64,000 nt of DNA from Hydrogenophaga pseudoflava (GCF_031020795.1 NZ_JAVHJP010000005.1:254834-318833), one strand, 5' to 3'. Counted from the stretch's first letter, positions 26,461 to 37,137 are shown. The notes: generated from the sequence alone by a model not told the origin. Made by a program: numbers and translations.

Positions 26461-27982
26461 ATGGTGCCATTTGACGGTCGTCATGGCCCGCCGCCCCCCC
26501 GCATGCTGTCCGAATTCCTCCTCGCCGAAATGCACCGCCTGGGCGCGCAGGACGCGCTGCCCCTGCACCGCCAGCTCTACGAGGCGCTGCGGCGCGCCAT
26601 GCTCGACGGCAAGCTCGGGCCGGGCGAGCGCCTGCCCTCCAGCCGCGACCTGGCGCAGGACCTGGACCTCTCGCGCAACACCGTGGTGGCCGCCATCAAC
26701 CAGCTCTCGGTCGAGGGCTACCTGCTCAGCCGGGTCGGCAGCGGCACCTATGTGAACGACAGCGTGCCGCGCGCCGCGCCCGGCCGCCACCCCGGCCCCA
26801 ACGGGGCCCGCCCGCCCGCCGCCACCCCCCGCATGTCGGCGCGCGGCGAGGCCCTGGCCACCCGCTTCTGTGCCACCGAGCTGGAGGTCCAGCCCTTCAC
26901 GCCCGGCATCGCCGACTTCAACGCCTTCCCGCTCACGCTCTGGCAGCGGCTGCAGAACAAGCACTGGCGCATGACCTACCCGGACATGCTGGACTACAAC
27001 AGCTCGGGCGGCTACGCGCCGCTGCGCCGCGCCATCGCCGACTACCTTCGGGTATTCCGCAGCGTGCAGCTGGACGCCGACCAGGTGATCGTCACCACCG
27101 GCACCCAGCAGTCGCTCGAACTCTGCGCCCGCCTGCTGGCCGACCACGGCGACACCGTCTGGGTGGAAGACCCGGCCTACTGGGGCGCGGTCAAGGCCTT
27201 CATGGCCACCGGCCTGGACCTGCACCCGGTGCCGGTGGACGACGAGGGCATCCGGCCCACCGAGGGGGACGACCGCAGGCCGCCGCGCCTGATCTACCTC
27301 ACGCCCTCGCACCAGTACCCCAGCGGCGCGGTGATGAGCCTGCCGCGGCGCCACCAGCTGCTGTCCACCGCGCGCGCCCACAACGCCTGGGTGCTCGAAG
27401 ACGACTACGACAGCGAATACCGCTTTTCCGGCCCGCCGATCTCCAGCCTCGAAGGCCTGGACAGCGACGGCCGCGTGCTCTACATGGGCACCTTCTCCAA
27501 GGTGCTCTACCCCGGCATCAAGCTGGGCTATCTCGTGGTGCCCAAGCCGCTGGTGGCCGCGTTCCGCCAGGCCCACTACGACCTCAACCGGCCGGGCCAG
27601 ATGCCGCTGCAGGCCGCGCTGGCCGAGTTCATGGAAATGGGCCACTTCAGCAGCGCGCTGCGCCGCGCGCGCCAGAGCTATGGCGAGCGCCGGCAGTGCC
27701 TGCTGGAGGCCCTCAAGCCGGTGCTGGCCCCCGCAGGCCAGGAAGGCCCGTTCATCAGCGGCGCCGAGCAGGGCCTGCACCTGTGCCTGCGGCTGCCCGC
27801 GCAGACCGACGACCGCGCGCTGGCGCAGCGCATCGCTCAGCAGGGCCTGACGGTGCGGCCGCTCTCGGCCTACTGCCTGGCGCGCCAGGACCTCAAGGGC
27901 CTGGTGATCGGCTACGGCTACGCGCCGCTGTCGGGCATCGCGCGCGGCGGGCCGCTGCTGGCCGCCGCGGTGCAGCAGGCGC

Positions 27983-27993
<11 letters not shown>
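26461..27993 (+). CDS. MocR-family regulator (GntR-HTH fused to class I aminotransferase), PuuR/GabR-like
   Basis: A 510-residue protein. A winged-helix GntR domain (about residues 35-105: LYEALRRAMLDGKLGPGERLPSSRDLAQ) is followed by a long Ala/Pro linker and a fold-type I aminotransferase domain with the PLP lysine in YMGTFSKVLYPGIKLGY (about residue 347). MocR proteins such as GabR and PdxR sense an amine or amino acid through PLP. Being divergent from puuD-puuA-spuC, it probably controls polyamine or GABA use. ATG 26461 is used; ATG 26503 (MLSEFLL) is equally plausible. Confidence 0.88.
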
Positions 27994-29377
<1,384 letters not shown>

Positions 29378-29387
29378 CGGGGGTGTC

Positions 29388-30800
29388 TCATGGGCGGTCG
29401 GAAGATGGCGGCGGGTTCAGCGGCAGGTCCAGCAGCGCGCGCGTGCCGGTGCCCGGCGCACTCTCCAGCCGCAGGCTGCCGCCCAGGCGCTCGATGCTGC
29501 GGCGTGCCAGCGGCAGGCCCACGCCCAGGCCGGTGCGCTTGGTGGTGTGGAACGGCGTGAACACGCGCTCCAGGTCTTCGGGAGAAATGCCCACGCCGGT
29601 GTCGGCCACGGTCACGCGCAGGCCCCGTCCCCGGGGTTCCACCGACAGCCGCAGTTCGCCGCCCTGGGGCATGGCGTCCAGCGCGTTGGCGATCAGGTTG
29701 TCCAGGGCCTGCTCCAGCGCGGGCGCGTCGGCCTGCGCCTGGGGCAGCTGCGCCGGCCAGTCGCAATGAACCGCCACGCCCTGGCGGTCCATGCGCGCCG
29801 CATGCTGGCTCACCAGGTGGTTGAGCAGTTCGTCCAGCCGCACCGGACCCAGCGCCCGGCCGCCCTGCTGCGCATAGGCCAGCAGCCTGGCGATCCAGCC
29901 CTGCAGGCGGTCGACCTCGGACATGATGTCGCCCGCCATCTCGCGCTCGGGGCCCATGGCGATCAGCTCGGCACTGGAGCGGATGGCGCCCAGCGGGTTG
30001 CGCAGGCCGTGCGCCACCGCCGAGGCCATGTCACCGACCGCGGCCAGCGACTCGTTCGCGACGATGGTGCGCTGCTGCCGCGCGATCTGGCGGTCGGCCT
30101 GCATCACCAGCCAGACCAGCGCCAGGTAGGTCAGCAGACCGCTGAGCACGCAGGCGATCCAGACGAAGCGCGTCATCTCGTGCACGTCGTTGAGCAGGCC
30201 CTCGGGCAGCATGTACAGCTCGATCACGCCCACCACCTTCGAGCCGCTGTCGAACACCGGGATGTAGACCTCCACCGCATCGCGCGCGTCGTTGCGCAGG
30301 AAAGCGTGCTCGGGCTTGATGAAGGACGCCGTCTCCAGCAGCTCGCTCTCGACCTCCAGCCGGCCGGTCAGGGCCGCGTCCAGTTCGTGGTTGGCGCCAG
30401 CGTCGCGGCCGATGGCGTCGGTCGCGGTCGACCAGACCACGCGCCGCCCGGTGTCGAACACGTTGGCGTGGCCCAGGCCCGGCATGCGCGAAAGCTCGAC
30501 AAACAGCGACTCCATGCCGCGGGTGTCCTGGCGGTTGAGAAAGAACTGGTCGCCCCGGTGCATGCGCATCAGGCTGCCCACGAAGTCGCGCGCCAGCTCG
30601 GCGTTGTGGCGGATCATGCGTTCGGCCACGTACTTGGACAGCAGGGTCGCACTGGTGAGCGCACTGGCCACCACGCACAGCAGGCTGATCGCGGCAAAGC
30701 GCCGGGTCCAGAACAGCGGAGGCCGCGCGAACAGCGAGCGGACGGAGAAATGCGGCACGGCGGTCACCCAGGGGCGGCGCCAACAGCGGCGCCCAGCCAT
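29388..30800 (-). CDS. Membrane sensor histidine kinase, NtrB-like partner of the sigma-54 regulator
   Basis: A 470-residue kinase: a first membrane helix at about residues 30-50, a periplasmic sensor region to about 195, a second helix near 200-225, then HisKA with phospho-acceptor H264 (SAVAHGLRNPLGAIRSS) and a HATPase domain (DNLIANALDA; ADTGVGISPEDLERVF; GLGVGLPLA). The periplasmic part contains ESELLETASFIKPEHAF and VVGVIELYMLPEG, like a double-Cache sensor for small molecules. ATG 30798-30800 is the best start; a GTG eleven codons later is possible. It precedes the regulator gene by 10 bp. Confidence 0.88.
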   Translation of the reverse strand: MAGRRCWRRPWVTAVPHFSVRSLFARPPLFWTRRFAAISLLCVVASALTSATLLSKYVAERMIRHNAELARDFVGSLMRMHRGDQFFLNRQDTRGMESLFVELSRMPGLGHANVFDTGRRVVWSTATDAIGRDAGANHELDAALTGRLEVESELLETASFIKPEHAFLRNDARDAVEVYIPVFDSGSKVVGVIELYMLPEGLLNDVHEMTRFVWIACVLSGLLTYLALVWLVMQADRQIARQQRTIVANESLAAVGDMASAVAHGLRNPLGAIRSSAELIAMGPEREMAGDIMSEVDRLQGWIARLLAYAQQGGRALGPVRLDELLNHLVSQHAARMDRQGVAVHCDWPAQLPQAQADAPALEQALDNLIANALDAMPQGGELRLSVEPRGRGLRVTVADTGVGISPEDLERVFTPFHTTKRTGLGVGLPLARRSIERLGGSLRLESAPGTGTRALLDLPLNPPPSSDRP

Positions 30801-30841
30801 TCTAGGCAGGCTGCGGGCCCCGGCCGGCCACCCCGGCCAGC

Positions 30842-30886
30842 GGGGCAAATCCCCCGGATCCCCCCAAGAATCGGGGCATTTGCCCC
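30842..30886. promoter_or_regulatory. Paired upstream activator sites for the sigma-54 promoter
   Basis: GGGGCATTTGCCCC (30873-30886) is a palindrome with six-base arms and a two-base centre. A related imperfect copy, GGGGCAAATCCCCC, is at 30842-30855. Their centres are 31 bp apart, about three helical turns, and they lie roughly 112-156 bp upstream of the -24 element. This is the usual place and phasing for binding sites of NtrC-type activators. Confidence 0.65.
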
Positions 30887-30997
30887 ACCCCCGCCGCACC
30901 CCTGGCGCGTGGGGCGCAGCCGCCTGGCAGGAAAAAACTTGTTCAGATTCATGGGTCTGGGGCGCTTCGGCCGGGGGATGGTGGGCGGGAGCCGGGA

Positions 30998-31013
30998 TGG
31001 CACAACGATTGCA
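30998..31013 (+). promoter_or_regulatory. Sigma-54 (RpoN) promoter
   Basis: TGGCACAACGATTGCA has the -24 TGGCAC and -12 TTGCA elements with the GG-to-GC spacing of exactly ten bases, close to the RpoN consensus. It points to the right, towards the PepSY and cytochrome b genes, and is divergent from the sensor kinase / NtrC-type pair. Confidence 0.85.
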
Positions 31014-31066
31014 AAACCCGTTCCGTCCGCCACCCGCACCACCCACCAGCACCCCGCACACCCACC

Positions 31067-31297
31067 ATGGCACGGCCCCTGAACACGACCCGGCTCCAGA
31101 ACGGCGTGCCCGCGCGGGCACCGGCCTTCCGGCCGAACGTGCCGGCCCGCAAGACCCCGGACGCCGCCACCCTCCGCCGCTACCCGGGCGCCCCTGGCGC
31201 ACGCGGCGGAGACCGGCCGGTCGCGCCGGTCCTCGCGCCCTGCGTGCACGTGCGCGATGTGCCGCTGCGCTGGTACGGCATCGGCGGCACCGGCTGA
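31067..31297 (+). CDS. Possible small ORF downstream of the sigma-54 promoter
   Basis: A 76-codon frame that begins at ATG 31067, about 40 bp after the expected start of transcription of the sigma-54 promoter, and ends 50 bp before the PepSY gene. The predicted protein is Arg/Pro/Ala-rich and without a recognisable domain, signal peptide or membrane span, and no clear ribosome-binding site precedes it. It may just be a GC-rich leader. I list it because the 335-bp leader between promoter and PepSY gene is otherwise unexplained. Confidence 0.25.
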   Translation: MARPLNTTRLQNGVPARAPAFRPNVPARKTPDAATLRRYPGAPGARGGDRPVAPVLAPCVHVRDVPLRWYGIGGTG

Positions 31298-31347
31298 CGC
31301 CATCCGGCCGCCGGCCTCTTTTCCAACCTCACTTTTCGGGAGTTTTC

Positions 31348-31629
31348 ATGCGCCTGCGCACCCCCCTGTTCTCCATGCTTCTGCTGGCGGCCGCCGGCGC
31401 TGCAGTTGCCGGCCCGACCTGCACCGACGAACCCCAGAGCAAATGGCTCAGCGAAGCCGAGATGAGCCAGCGCTTCCAGGCCCAGGGCTACAAGGACGAC
31501 GTGAAGAAGCTGCACGTCTCCAAGGGCAAATGCTGGGAGATCTACGGCACCGACAAGCAGGGCCGCAAGGTCGAGGTGTACTTCCACCCGATCACCGGCG
31601 CCATCGTCGAAGAAAACGTGCGCAACTGA
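31348..31629 (+). CDS. PepSY-domain periplasmic protein
   Basis: A 93-residue protein with a signal peptide (about residues 1-21, ending AVAG) and one PepSY domain: SEAEMSQRFQAQGYKDDVKKLHVSKGKCWEIYGTD, ending with VEVYFHPITGAIVEEN. PepSY domains bind peptides or act as small periplasmic modulators, often beside ferric reductases or b-type cytochromes. It has a Shine-Dalgarno (CGGGAG) before ATG 31348 and lies 22 bp upstream of a cytochrome b, so the two should form an operon under the sigma-54 promoter. Two cysteines (in GPTCTD and KGKCWE) could form a disulfide. Confidence 0.87.
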   Translation: MRLRTPLFSMLLLAAAGAAVAGPTCTDEPQSKWLSEAEMSQRFQAQGYKDDVKKLHVSKGKCWEIYGTDKQGRKVEVYFHPITGAIVEENVRN

Positions 31630-31651
31630 GCCCGCGGCGCGAGGACGCTCC

Positions 31652-32227
31652 ATGGCCGCCCACCCGACCCGCGTGCGCGTCTGGGACCGCTTCGTGCGGG
31701 TCTTCCACTGGTCGCTGGTGGCGTCCTTCGCCACCGCCTATTTCGTCACCGAGCACATCGGCCTGGTGCACAAGGGTGCCGGCTACCTCGCCCTGTCCCT
31801 GGTCGCAGCGCGCTGCGTCTGGGGCTTCATCGCGCCCGGCCCGCACGCGCGCTTTGCGGGCTTCGTGCCCACGCCTGGGCGCCTGCGGACCTACCTGGGC
31901 CAGCTGATACGCGGTCGCGAGCCGCGCCACCTGGGTCACAACCCGGCCGGCGCGGTGATGATCCTGTACCTGCTGGCGGCCGTGGTGGTGATCGGGGTCA
32001 CCGGTCACCTGCTCACCACCGACGCTTTCTGGGGCAGCGAGCTGGTCGAGACGCTGCACGTGACCACGGTCGACGTCACTGTGATCGCGGTGATCGTGCA
32101 TGTCGCTGCCAACCTCTACGAGAGCATCCGCCACCGCGAGAACATGTTCAAGGCCATGGTCACCGGCGAGAAGAACGCGCCACCGAAAGCGGACGACGGT
32201 TCCGCGGCCGAACGCGCCTGGCCCTGA
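31652..32227 (+). CDS. Cytochrome b561/b6-type membrane cytochrome
   Basis: A 191-residue protein with four predicted helices and heme-ligand-like histidines: RVFHWSLVASFATAYF near the start, a middle EHIGLVHKGAGYL, and VIAVIVHVAANLYESIRHRENM near the end. This is the Ni,Fe-hydrogenase-type / di-heme cytochrome b family that passes electrons between quinols and periplasmic partners. Ahead of it is a PepSY gene, and both appear to be driven by the sigma-54 promoter. It converges on puuB, whose 3' end is 9 bp away. Confidence 0.87.
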   Translation: MAAHPTRVRVWDRFVRVFHWSLVASFATAYFVTEHIGLVHKGAGYLALSLVAARCVWGFIAPGPHARFAGFVPTPGRLRTYLGQLIRGREPRHLGHNPAGAVMILYLLAAVVVIGVTGHLLTTDAFWGSELVETLHVTTVDVTVIAVIVHVAANLYESIRHRENMFKAMVTGEKNAPPKADDGSAAERAWP

Positions 32228-32236
32228 GGCCGGCGC

Positions 32237-33550
32237 TCAGCCGATCACATCCTTCATCCGGTGCCACAGCATGCCCAGCGCCAGCGTGGGCGTGCGCAGC
32301 AGCGGGCCGCCGGGAAACGCGTGGTGCCGCAGGCGAGCGAACAGGTCGAAGCGCCCGGCCTGCCCCGCCACCGCCTCGGCCACCATCTGCCCGGCCAGCC
32401 CGGTCAGCGCCACGCCGTGGCCGCTGAAGCCCTGCAGGTAGTAGAGGTTGTCGCCCAGCCGCCCGAAGTCGGGCGCGCGGTTCATGCTGATGTCGACGAA
32501 GCCACCCCAGACGAACTCCACGGGCACGTCCCTGAGCTCGGGGAACACCGCGCCCATGCGCCGCGCCATCACGCCCTGCAGGTCGGGCGGCGTCATGGTG
32601 GTGTAGCTCACCCGGCCGCCGAACAGCATGCGGTGGTCGGCGCTGAAGCGAAAGTAATCGAGCACGAAGTTGTTGTCGCACACCGCCGCCAGGCCGGGGA
32701 TCAGGCGCTCGCACAGCGCAGGTTCCAGCGGCGCGGTGCCGACGATGTAGGTGCCCACCGGCATGATGCGCGGCGCGATCTCGGGCGCCACGCGCGGGCC
32801 GACCTCGGGCAGCATGCAGTTGCCCGCCAGCACGCCGAAGCGCGCGGTCACCTGGCCCTTCGAGGTGCGAGCCACCAGTCGGCGGCCACGGTCCAGCCCG
32901 GTCACCGGCGAGTGCTCGTGGATGCGCACCCCCGCCGACTGCGCGGCCTGCGCCAGGCCCAGCGCGTACTTCAGCGGGTGCAGGTGGCCCGAGGTGTGTT
33001 CGCGGAACGCGGCCACGTAGCGCGGGCTGCGGATGAAGCGCGCCACGTCGCCGCCCTCGGCCCAGTCGCAGGCGATGCCGCGCGTGCTGTGGTCCTCGAA
33101 CTCCTCGCGCAGCGCCCGCGCCTTCTTCGGCGAATCGGCCACGTAGGTGTAGCCGCGCCGCCAGTCGCAATCAATGCCGTGCGCGGCGATGCGCTGCTCG
33201 ATCAGGTGCACCGCCTCCACCGAGAGGTCCCAGGCGCGCTGCGCGTCGGCCGCACCCAATTGCGCCTCGAACGGCCCCTGACCGCTGGCATAGCCGACGA
33301 TGGCCTGGCCCCCGTTGCGGCCGCTGGCACCCGAACCGATGCGGTCGGCCTCCAGCAGCACCACGCTCAGCCCCTTCAGCCGCAGCTCCAGCGCCGCCGA
33401 CAGCCCGGCAAACCCGCCACCCACCACCACCACGTCGGCCTCGACCGCGCCATCCAGCGGCGCGCATGCCAGCGGCCGGACCACGCTGGCCTCGTAGTAG
33501 CTCTTCTGGTTGAGCTGGGTGTCCGAGCCGGTGAGCGAGCGGGTGAACAT
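32237..33550 (-). CDS. puuB: Gamma-glutamylputrescine oxidase PuuB-like FAD enzyme
   Basis: A 437-residue FAD-dependent oxidoreductase of the DadA/PuuB group. It has VVVVGGGFAGLSAALEL (about residues 40-56), LEADRIGSGASGRNGGQ near 70, and a C-terminal NLYYLQGFSGHGVALTGLAGQ closing the FAD site. It oxidises gamma-glutamylputrescine to the aldehyde that PuuC takes on. It lies 2 bp downstream of an agmatinase gene. It is 6 kb away from puuA/puuD, with the two-component and cytochrome genes in between. Confidence 0.87.
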   Translation of the reverse strand: MFTRSLTGSDTQLNQKSYYEASVVRPLACAPLDGAVEADVVVVGGGFAGLSAALELRLKGLSVVLLEADRIGSGASGRNGGQAIVGYASGQGPFEAQLGAADAQRAWDLSVEAVHLIEQRIAAHGIDCDWRRGYTYVADSPKKARALREEFEDHSTRGIACDWAEGGDVARFIRSPRYVAAFREHTSGHLHPLKYALGLAQAAQSAGVRIHEHSPVTGLDRGRRLVARTSKGQVTARFGVLAGNCMLPEVGPRVAPEIAPRIMPVGTYIVGTAPLEPALCERLIPGLAAVCDNNFVLDYFRFSADHRMLFGGRVSYTTMTPPDLQGVMARRMGAVFPELRDVPVEFVWGGFVDISMNRAPDFGRLGDNLYYLQGFSGHGVALTGLAGQMVAEAVAGQAGRFDLFARLRHHAFPGGPLLRTPTLALGMLWHRMKDVIG

Positions 33551-33552
33551 GC

Positions 33553-34479
33553 TCAGGCCCTCGTGCGCTTGGCGACCTGGCCGCAGAGGTAGGCCCAGAC
33601 GAAGGTGGCGGCGGCGTTGGTGGTGAGCTCGGCGTGGTCGTAGGCCGGCGCCACCTCGACGCAGTCCATGCCCACCCAGTTCAGCCCCGCCAGCTCTTCG
33701 ATGAAGGTGAGCACCTGGGCGCTGGTCAGGCCACCGGGCTCGGGCGTGCCGGTGCCGGGCGCAAACGCCGGGTCCAGCACGTCGATGTCCAGCGTGAGGT
33801 AACAGGGCCGGTGGCCGATGCGCTCACGGATCGCCGCCAGCACAGGGCCCAGCGCCGCGCCGTCCAGACCGCGCAGCGCGCGCGCGGTGAAGATCTGCCC
33901 GCCCTGGTCGGCCACGTACTCGCGCGCGGCGCGCACGCCGGGCGACCGGATGCCGATCTGCACCGTGTGCTCGGCGCTGATCAGGCCCTCCTGGATCGCT
34001 TCGTAGGTCCAGGTGCCGTGGCCCGAGGGCTCGCCGAAGTGGTCGGTCCAGGTGTCGCAATGGGCGTCGAAATGCACGCAGGCCAGGGCCTCGCCGTGGC
34101 GCGCTTTCGCCGCGCGCAGCAGCGACAGCGTGACCGAGTGGTCGCCGCCGAGGAACACGCAGTGGTGCCGCGCCATCAGCTCGGCCGCCTGCCGCTCGAT
34201 GTGCGCGCGCACCTCGGGCAGCGGCGAGGCGTTGGGCAGGCGCATGTCCAGCGCGTCGCCCAGCAGGTCCAGCGGCGAGACGTCGAAGACCGGGTGGATG
34301 CCGTCGCACAGCATCAGGCTGGCGGCGCGGATCGCCTGCGGACCGAAGCGTGCGCCGGGCCGGTTGGTCACCACGCCGTCGTAAGGCACGCCCGACATCG
34401 CAAAGGGCTGGTCGGCCAGCGGCGCGCAGGCGAGGAAACGGTTGGTGTTGAGGGCGAAAGCGAATTGACCGGTGGCCAT
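33553..34479 (-). CDS. speB: Agmatinase SpeB
   Basis: A 308-residue ureohydrolase. The manganese-binding motifs are intact: FLGGDHSVT (about residue 115), HFDAHCDTW (about 140) and LDIDVLDPAFAPGTGTPEPGG (about 220). It hydrolyses agmatine to putrescine and urea, feeding the pathway of the neighbouring puu genes. The start ATG 34477-34479 (MATGQF) is used. It is 2 bp upstream of puuB, and divergent from a GST gene. Confidence 0.92.
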   Translation of the reverse strand: MATGQFAFALNTNRFLACAPLADQPFAMSGVPYDGVVTNRPGARFGPQAIRAASLMLCDGIHPVFDVSPLDLLGDALDMRLPNASPLPEVRAHIERQAAELMARHHCVFLGGDHSVTLSLLRAAKARHGEALACVHFDAHCDTWTDHFGEPSGHGTWTYEAIQEGLISAEHTVQIGIRSPGVRAAREYVADQGGQIFTARALRGLDGAALGPVLAAIRERIGHRPCYLTLDIDVLDPAFAPGTGTPEPGGLTSAQVLTFIEELAGLNWVGMDCVEVAPAYDHAELTTNAAATFVWAYLCGQVAKRTRA

Positions 34480-34654
34480 GGCGGGCAGGAAGTGGCGGGC
34501 AACAGCGCCCAAGTGGCCCGAAAGATACCTCGATCTTGGTCACTTGACAGAGCCACTTGGCTCCCCTGGCGTCGGGCCAGGCCCGCCTCCTGCAGAAAAC
34601 CCGGCGGCCCGATAGCATCACCCGCTTTCGTCGTTCACCCCCAAGGAGACCCTC

Positions 34655-35266
34655 ATGCTCAAGCTCTACTACTCCCCTGGCGCCTGCTCGCTTTCGCCCC
34701 ACATCGTGCTGCACGAGTCCGGCCTGCCCTTCGAGGCCATCCCGGCCCCGACCAAGACCCACCAGCTGCCCAACGGCACCGACTACTACACCATCAACCC
34801 GCTGGGCTACGTGCCGCTGCTGGTGATGGCCGATGGCGAGAAGCTGCGCGAAGGCCCGGCCATCGTCCAGTACATCGCCGACCAGGTGCCTGAGAAGAAC
34901 CTGGCCCCGGCCTACGGCACCCTGGGCCGCTACCGTCTGATGGAGTGGCTGACCTTCATCGGCACCGAACTGCACAAGGGTTTCTCGCCCCTGTTCAACC
35001 CCGCCATGCCGGCCGAGGCCAAGCAGATTTCGAAAGACCGCCTGGCGCAGCGCCTGGCCTGGGTCGACGGCGAACTGGCCGGCAAACAGTACCTGCTGGG
35101 CGAGGCGTTCAGCGTGGCCGACGCCTACCTGTTCACCGTCACCAACTGGGCGGCCTTCGTGGGCGTGGACATCAGCGGCCTGGCCAACCTCAACGCCTAC
35201 CGCGCCCGCGTGGGGGCCCGCCCGGCGGTGCAGGCCGCGCTGAAAGCGGAAGGTCTGGCCAAATAA
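34655..35266 (+). CDS. Glutathione S-transferase (beta-class-like)
   Basis: A 203-residue two-domain GST: a thioredoxin-like N-terminal part starting MLKLYYSPGACSLSPHIVLHE, which carries the conserved cysteine C10 of beta-class enzymes, and an all-helical C-terminal part with the folding motif FSVADAYLFTVTNWA. It conjugates or exchanges thiols with glutathione in the cytoplasm, and is of usual length. A good ribosome-binding site (AAGGAGA) precedes ATG 34655. It is divergent from speB and unrelated by function. Confidence 0.92.
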   Translation: MLKLYYSPGACSLSPHIVLHESGLPFEAIPAPTKTHQLPNGTDYYTINPLGYVPLLVMADGEKLREGPAIVQYIADQVPEKNLAPAYGTLGRYRLMEWLTFIGTELHKGFSPLFNPAMPAEAKQISKDRLAQRLAWVDGELAGKQYLLGEAFSVADAYLFTVTNWAAFVGVDISGLANLNAYRARVGARPAVQAALKAEGLAK

Positions 35267-35269
35267 ACC

Positions 35270-36487
35270 TCAAAGGGCGCGCTGCCGCAAGGCCAGCAGT
35301 GCGCCCAGCCACAGCACGCCGGCCGAGAACACGAGGCCGCGCGCCAGGCCCCCGGGGCCGTCGGCGATGAAGCCGACGACCGTGGGGCCGACGATCTGCC
35401 CCGCTGCGAAAGTCACGGTGAAGGCGCTGATGCCGGCCGCCCACTGCGCCGGCGGCAGGTTGTGCCGCACCAGGGCCGTGGTGCTGGCCACCACCGAGAG
35501 GAACACCGCGCCGAACAGCAGGCCCGAGGCCAGCAGCAGCGGCCAGGCGGTGGTCAGCGCCGGCAGGATGGCGGCCACGCCCAGCAGCGCGTTCAGCCGC
35601 GCCAGCGCCTGGCCGTCGCGGTGGCGGTCCAGCAGGCCGGCCCAGATGCGCGAGGACGCGATCACCGCCAGGCCCAGCAGCGCGTAGAACACCGTGACCG
35701 CCGTGGCACTCGCGCCCTGCTCGCGCAGCAGCGCGATCACGAAGGTCATGTAACCGATGTAGCCCATGCCGAAGCCCAGGTAGCCCAGCAGGCCGAAAGC
35801 GAAGTCGCGCCAGCGGAACGGGCGCTGCATGGCCGGCGCCGCAGTGGAACCGCTGACCGCCACGGGTGGCGTGGCCTCCAGCCGGCCCAGCACCCGGGCC
35901 GGCCAGAGCATCAGCGCCGTGGCGCCCGCGCACAGCCCGGCCATCGCCCACCAGCCCCAGGACCAGGCGTGTGGCCGCCCCTCGAACAGGGCCAGCACCA
36001 GCGGCACCCCCAGCGCCGACAGCGCGATGCCAATGCCCGTGCCGCCGTAGTACAGCCCCAGGAGCAGGCCACTGCGCTGCGGCTGGCGCGCCCCCAGCCG
36101 CGCCGCCAGCAGCCCGCCGGTGCTGAACACCAGGCCACTGGCCACACCGGCCAGCAGCCGCTGCAGCATCAGCGCCTTTGCATCGGTGAAGAAGCCGCTG
36201 GCCGCCATGAACAGTGTGGCCAGCATGGCCCCGACCAGGAACAGCCGGCTGGGTGACATGCGTTGCAGCAGCCGGGACATGGCCATTGCGCCGAGCAGGT
36301 AGCCCACGGCGTTGGCGGTGTTCATGGACCCGGCCAGCGCATAGCTCCAGCCCAGGTCTTCCCGCATCGGCGGCAGCAGCAGCCCGTAGGCGAAGCGGGT
36401 GATGCCCAGCGACACCGCCGCCCCGAGCGAAAGCGCCAGGGCCAGGCGCCCGTAGGGAATGGGGTCGTGCGGCGAGGAAACGGGCAT
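35270..36487 (-). CDS. YbfB/YjiJ-family MFS transporter
   Basis: A 405-residue permease with 12 predicted helices. The first segment SLGITRFAYGLLLPPMREDLGWSY is characteristic of the YbfB/YjiJ branch of the major facilitator superfamily. The substrate is unknown. Its stop codon is 3 bp from the stop of the convergent GST gene. The ATG at 36485-36487 gives MPVSSPHDPIPYG; no other start is better. Confidence 0.87.
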   Translation of the reverse strand: MPVSSPHDPIPYGRLALALSLGAAVSLGITRFAYGLLLPPMREDLGWSYALAGSMNTANAVGYLLGAMAMSRLLQRMSPSRLFLVGAMLATLFMAASGFFTDAKALMLQRLLAGVASGLVFSTGGLLAARLGARQPQRSGLLLGLYYGGTGIGIALSALGVPLVLALFEGRPHAWSWGWWAMAGLCAGATALMLWPARVLGRLEATPPVAVSGSTAAPAMQRPFRWRDFAFGLLGYLGFGMGYIGYMTFVIALLREQGASATAVTVFYALLGLAVIASSRIWAGLLDRHRDGQALARLNALLGVAAILPALTTAWPLLLASGLLFGAVFLSVVASTTALVRHNLPPAQWAAGISAFTVTFAAGQIVGPTVVGFIADGPGGLARGLVFSAGVLWLGALLALRQRAL

Positions 36488-36543
36488 GCGCCCATTGTGG
36501 CGCGCCCGCGCAGCCACCCGCGCCAGCGGCGGAACGTGCGGAA

Positions 36544-37137
36544 TTAACTGCCCAAACCCACCGGCGCAGGTGCCTTCATCACGATGCGCGTGAACAGGCG
36601 GTCGAACTGCGGATCGCGCGGGATGCGGCCGTTCAGCGGGTCCTGGTTGGTCGCGAAGGCGGCATTGAGCGCGTGCCAGTCGGCCTCGCCGAGGTGGCGC
36701 TCGGCCTCGGGCAGGATCACGGTCTCTTCCAGCCGCATGTGTTCCAGGTAGAAGTCGACGTAACGCGTGACCTCTTCGACAAATGCCTGGCGGCGCCCAT
36801 CGCCCAGCAGCTCCCAGGCCACCAGCATGTGCATCAGCTCGCGCACCCGGGGCTCGCCGCGCAGGTGGTCGCGCTCCAGCTGGTCGATCGTGGCCATGGT
36901 GTGCGGCGCGGCCTTGACCACGCGGGGAAACAGCAGGTCCGATTCCTTGGGGTGGTGGTGCCGCTCGGGAAACTCGTCGATATAGAACAGCATCGCGCGC
37001 AGCACATCGAAGAAACGGTTGGAGTCGTCCAGGCCATTGACCTCGGGCCCGCGCCGCACCAGCTGCATCAGCGACTGCAGCATGGCCGCCAGCGTGGCGT
37101 GTTCTTCGCGGATGACGCGCAGGGCTTCATGGGTCAT
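36544..37137 (-). CDS. Hemerythrin-domain protein
   Basis: A 197-residue helical protein with hemerythrin-like iron ligands: IREEHATLAAML, FPERHHHPKESDLLFP, LERDHLRGEPR, and YLEHMRLEETVILP. It probably carries a di-iron centre and acts in oxygen or nitric-oxide handling, as for YtfE-like proteins, though the RIC signature (N-terminal cysteines) is lacking. ATG 37135-37137 (MTHEAL) is best. An FNR-type box, TTGAC-N4-GTCAA, lies at 37222-37235, about 90 bp upstream, which fits expression at low oxygen. Confidence 0.88.
   Translation of the reverse strand: MTHEALRVIREEHATLAAMLQSLMQLVRRGPEVNGLDDSNRFFDVLRAMLFYIDEFPERHHHPKESDLLFPRVVKAAPHTMATIDQLERDHLRGEPRVRELMHMLVAWELLGDGRRQAFVEEVTRYVDFYLEHMRLEETVILPEAERHLGEADWHALNAAFATNQDPLNGRIPRDPQFDRLFTRIVMKAPAPVGLGS

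Noticed and set aside
24163-27780. A 1205-codon minus-strand frame across puuA, puuD and the MocR gene
   Set aside because: Only the last 457 codons (PuuA) have real protein character. The rest is antisense or out-of-frame to puuD and mocR.
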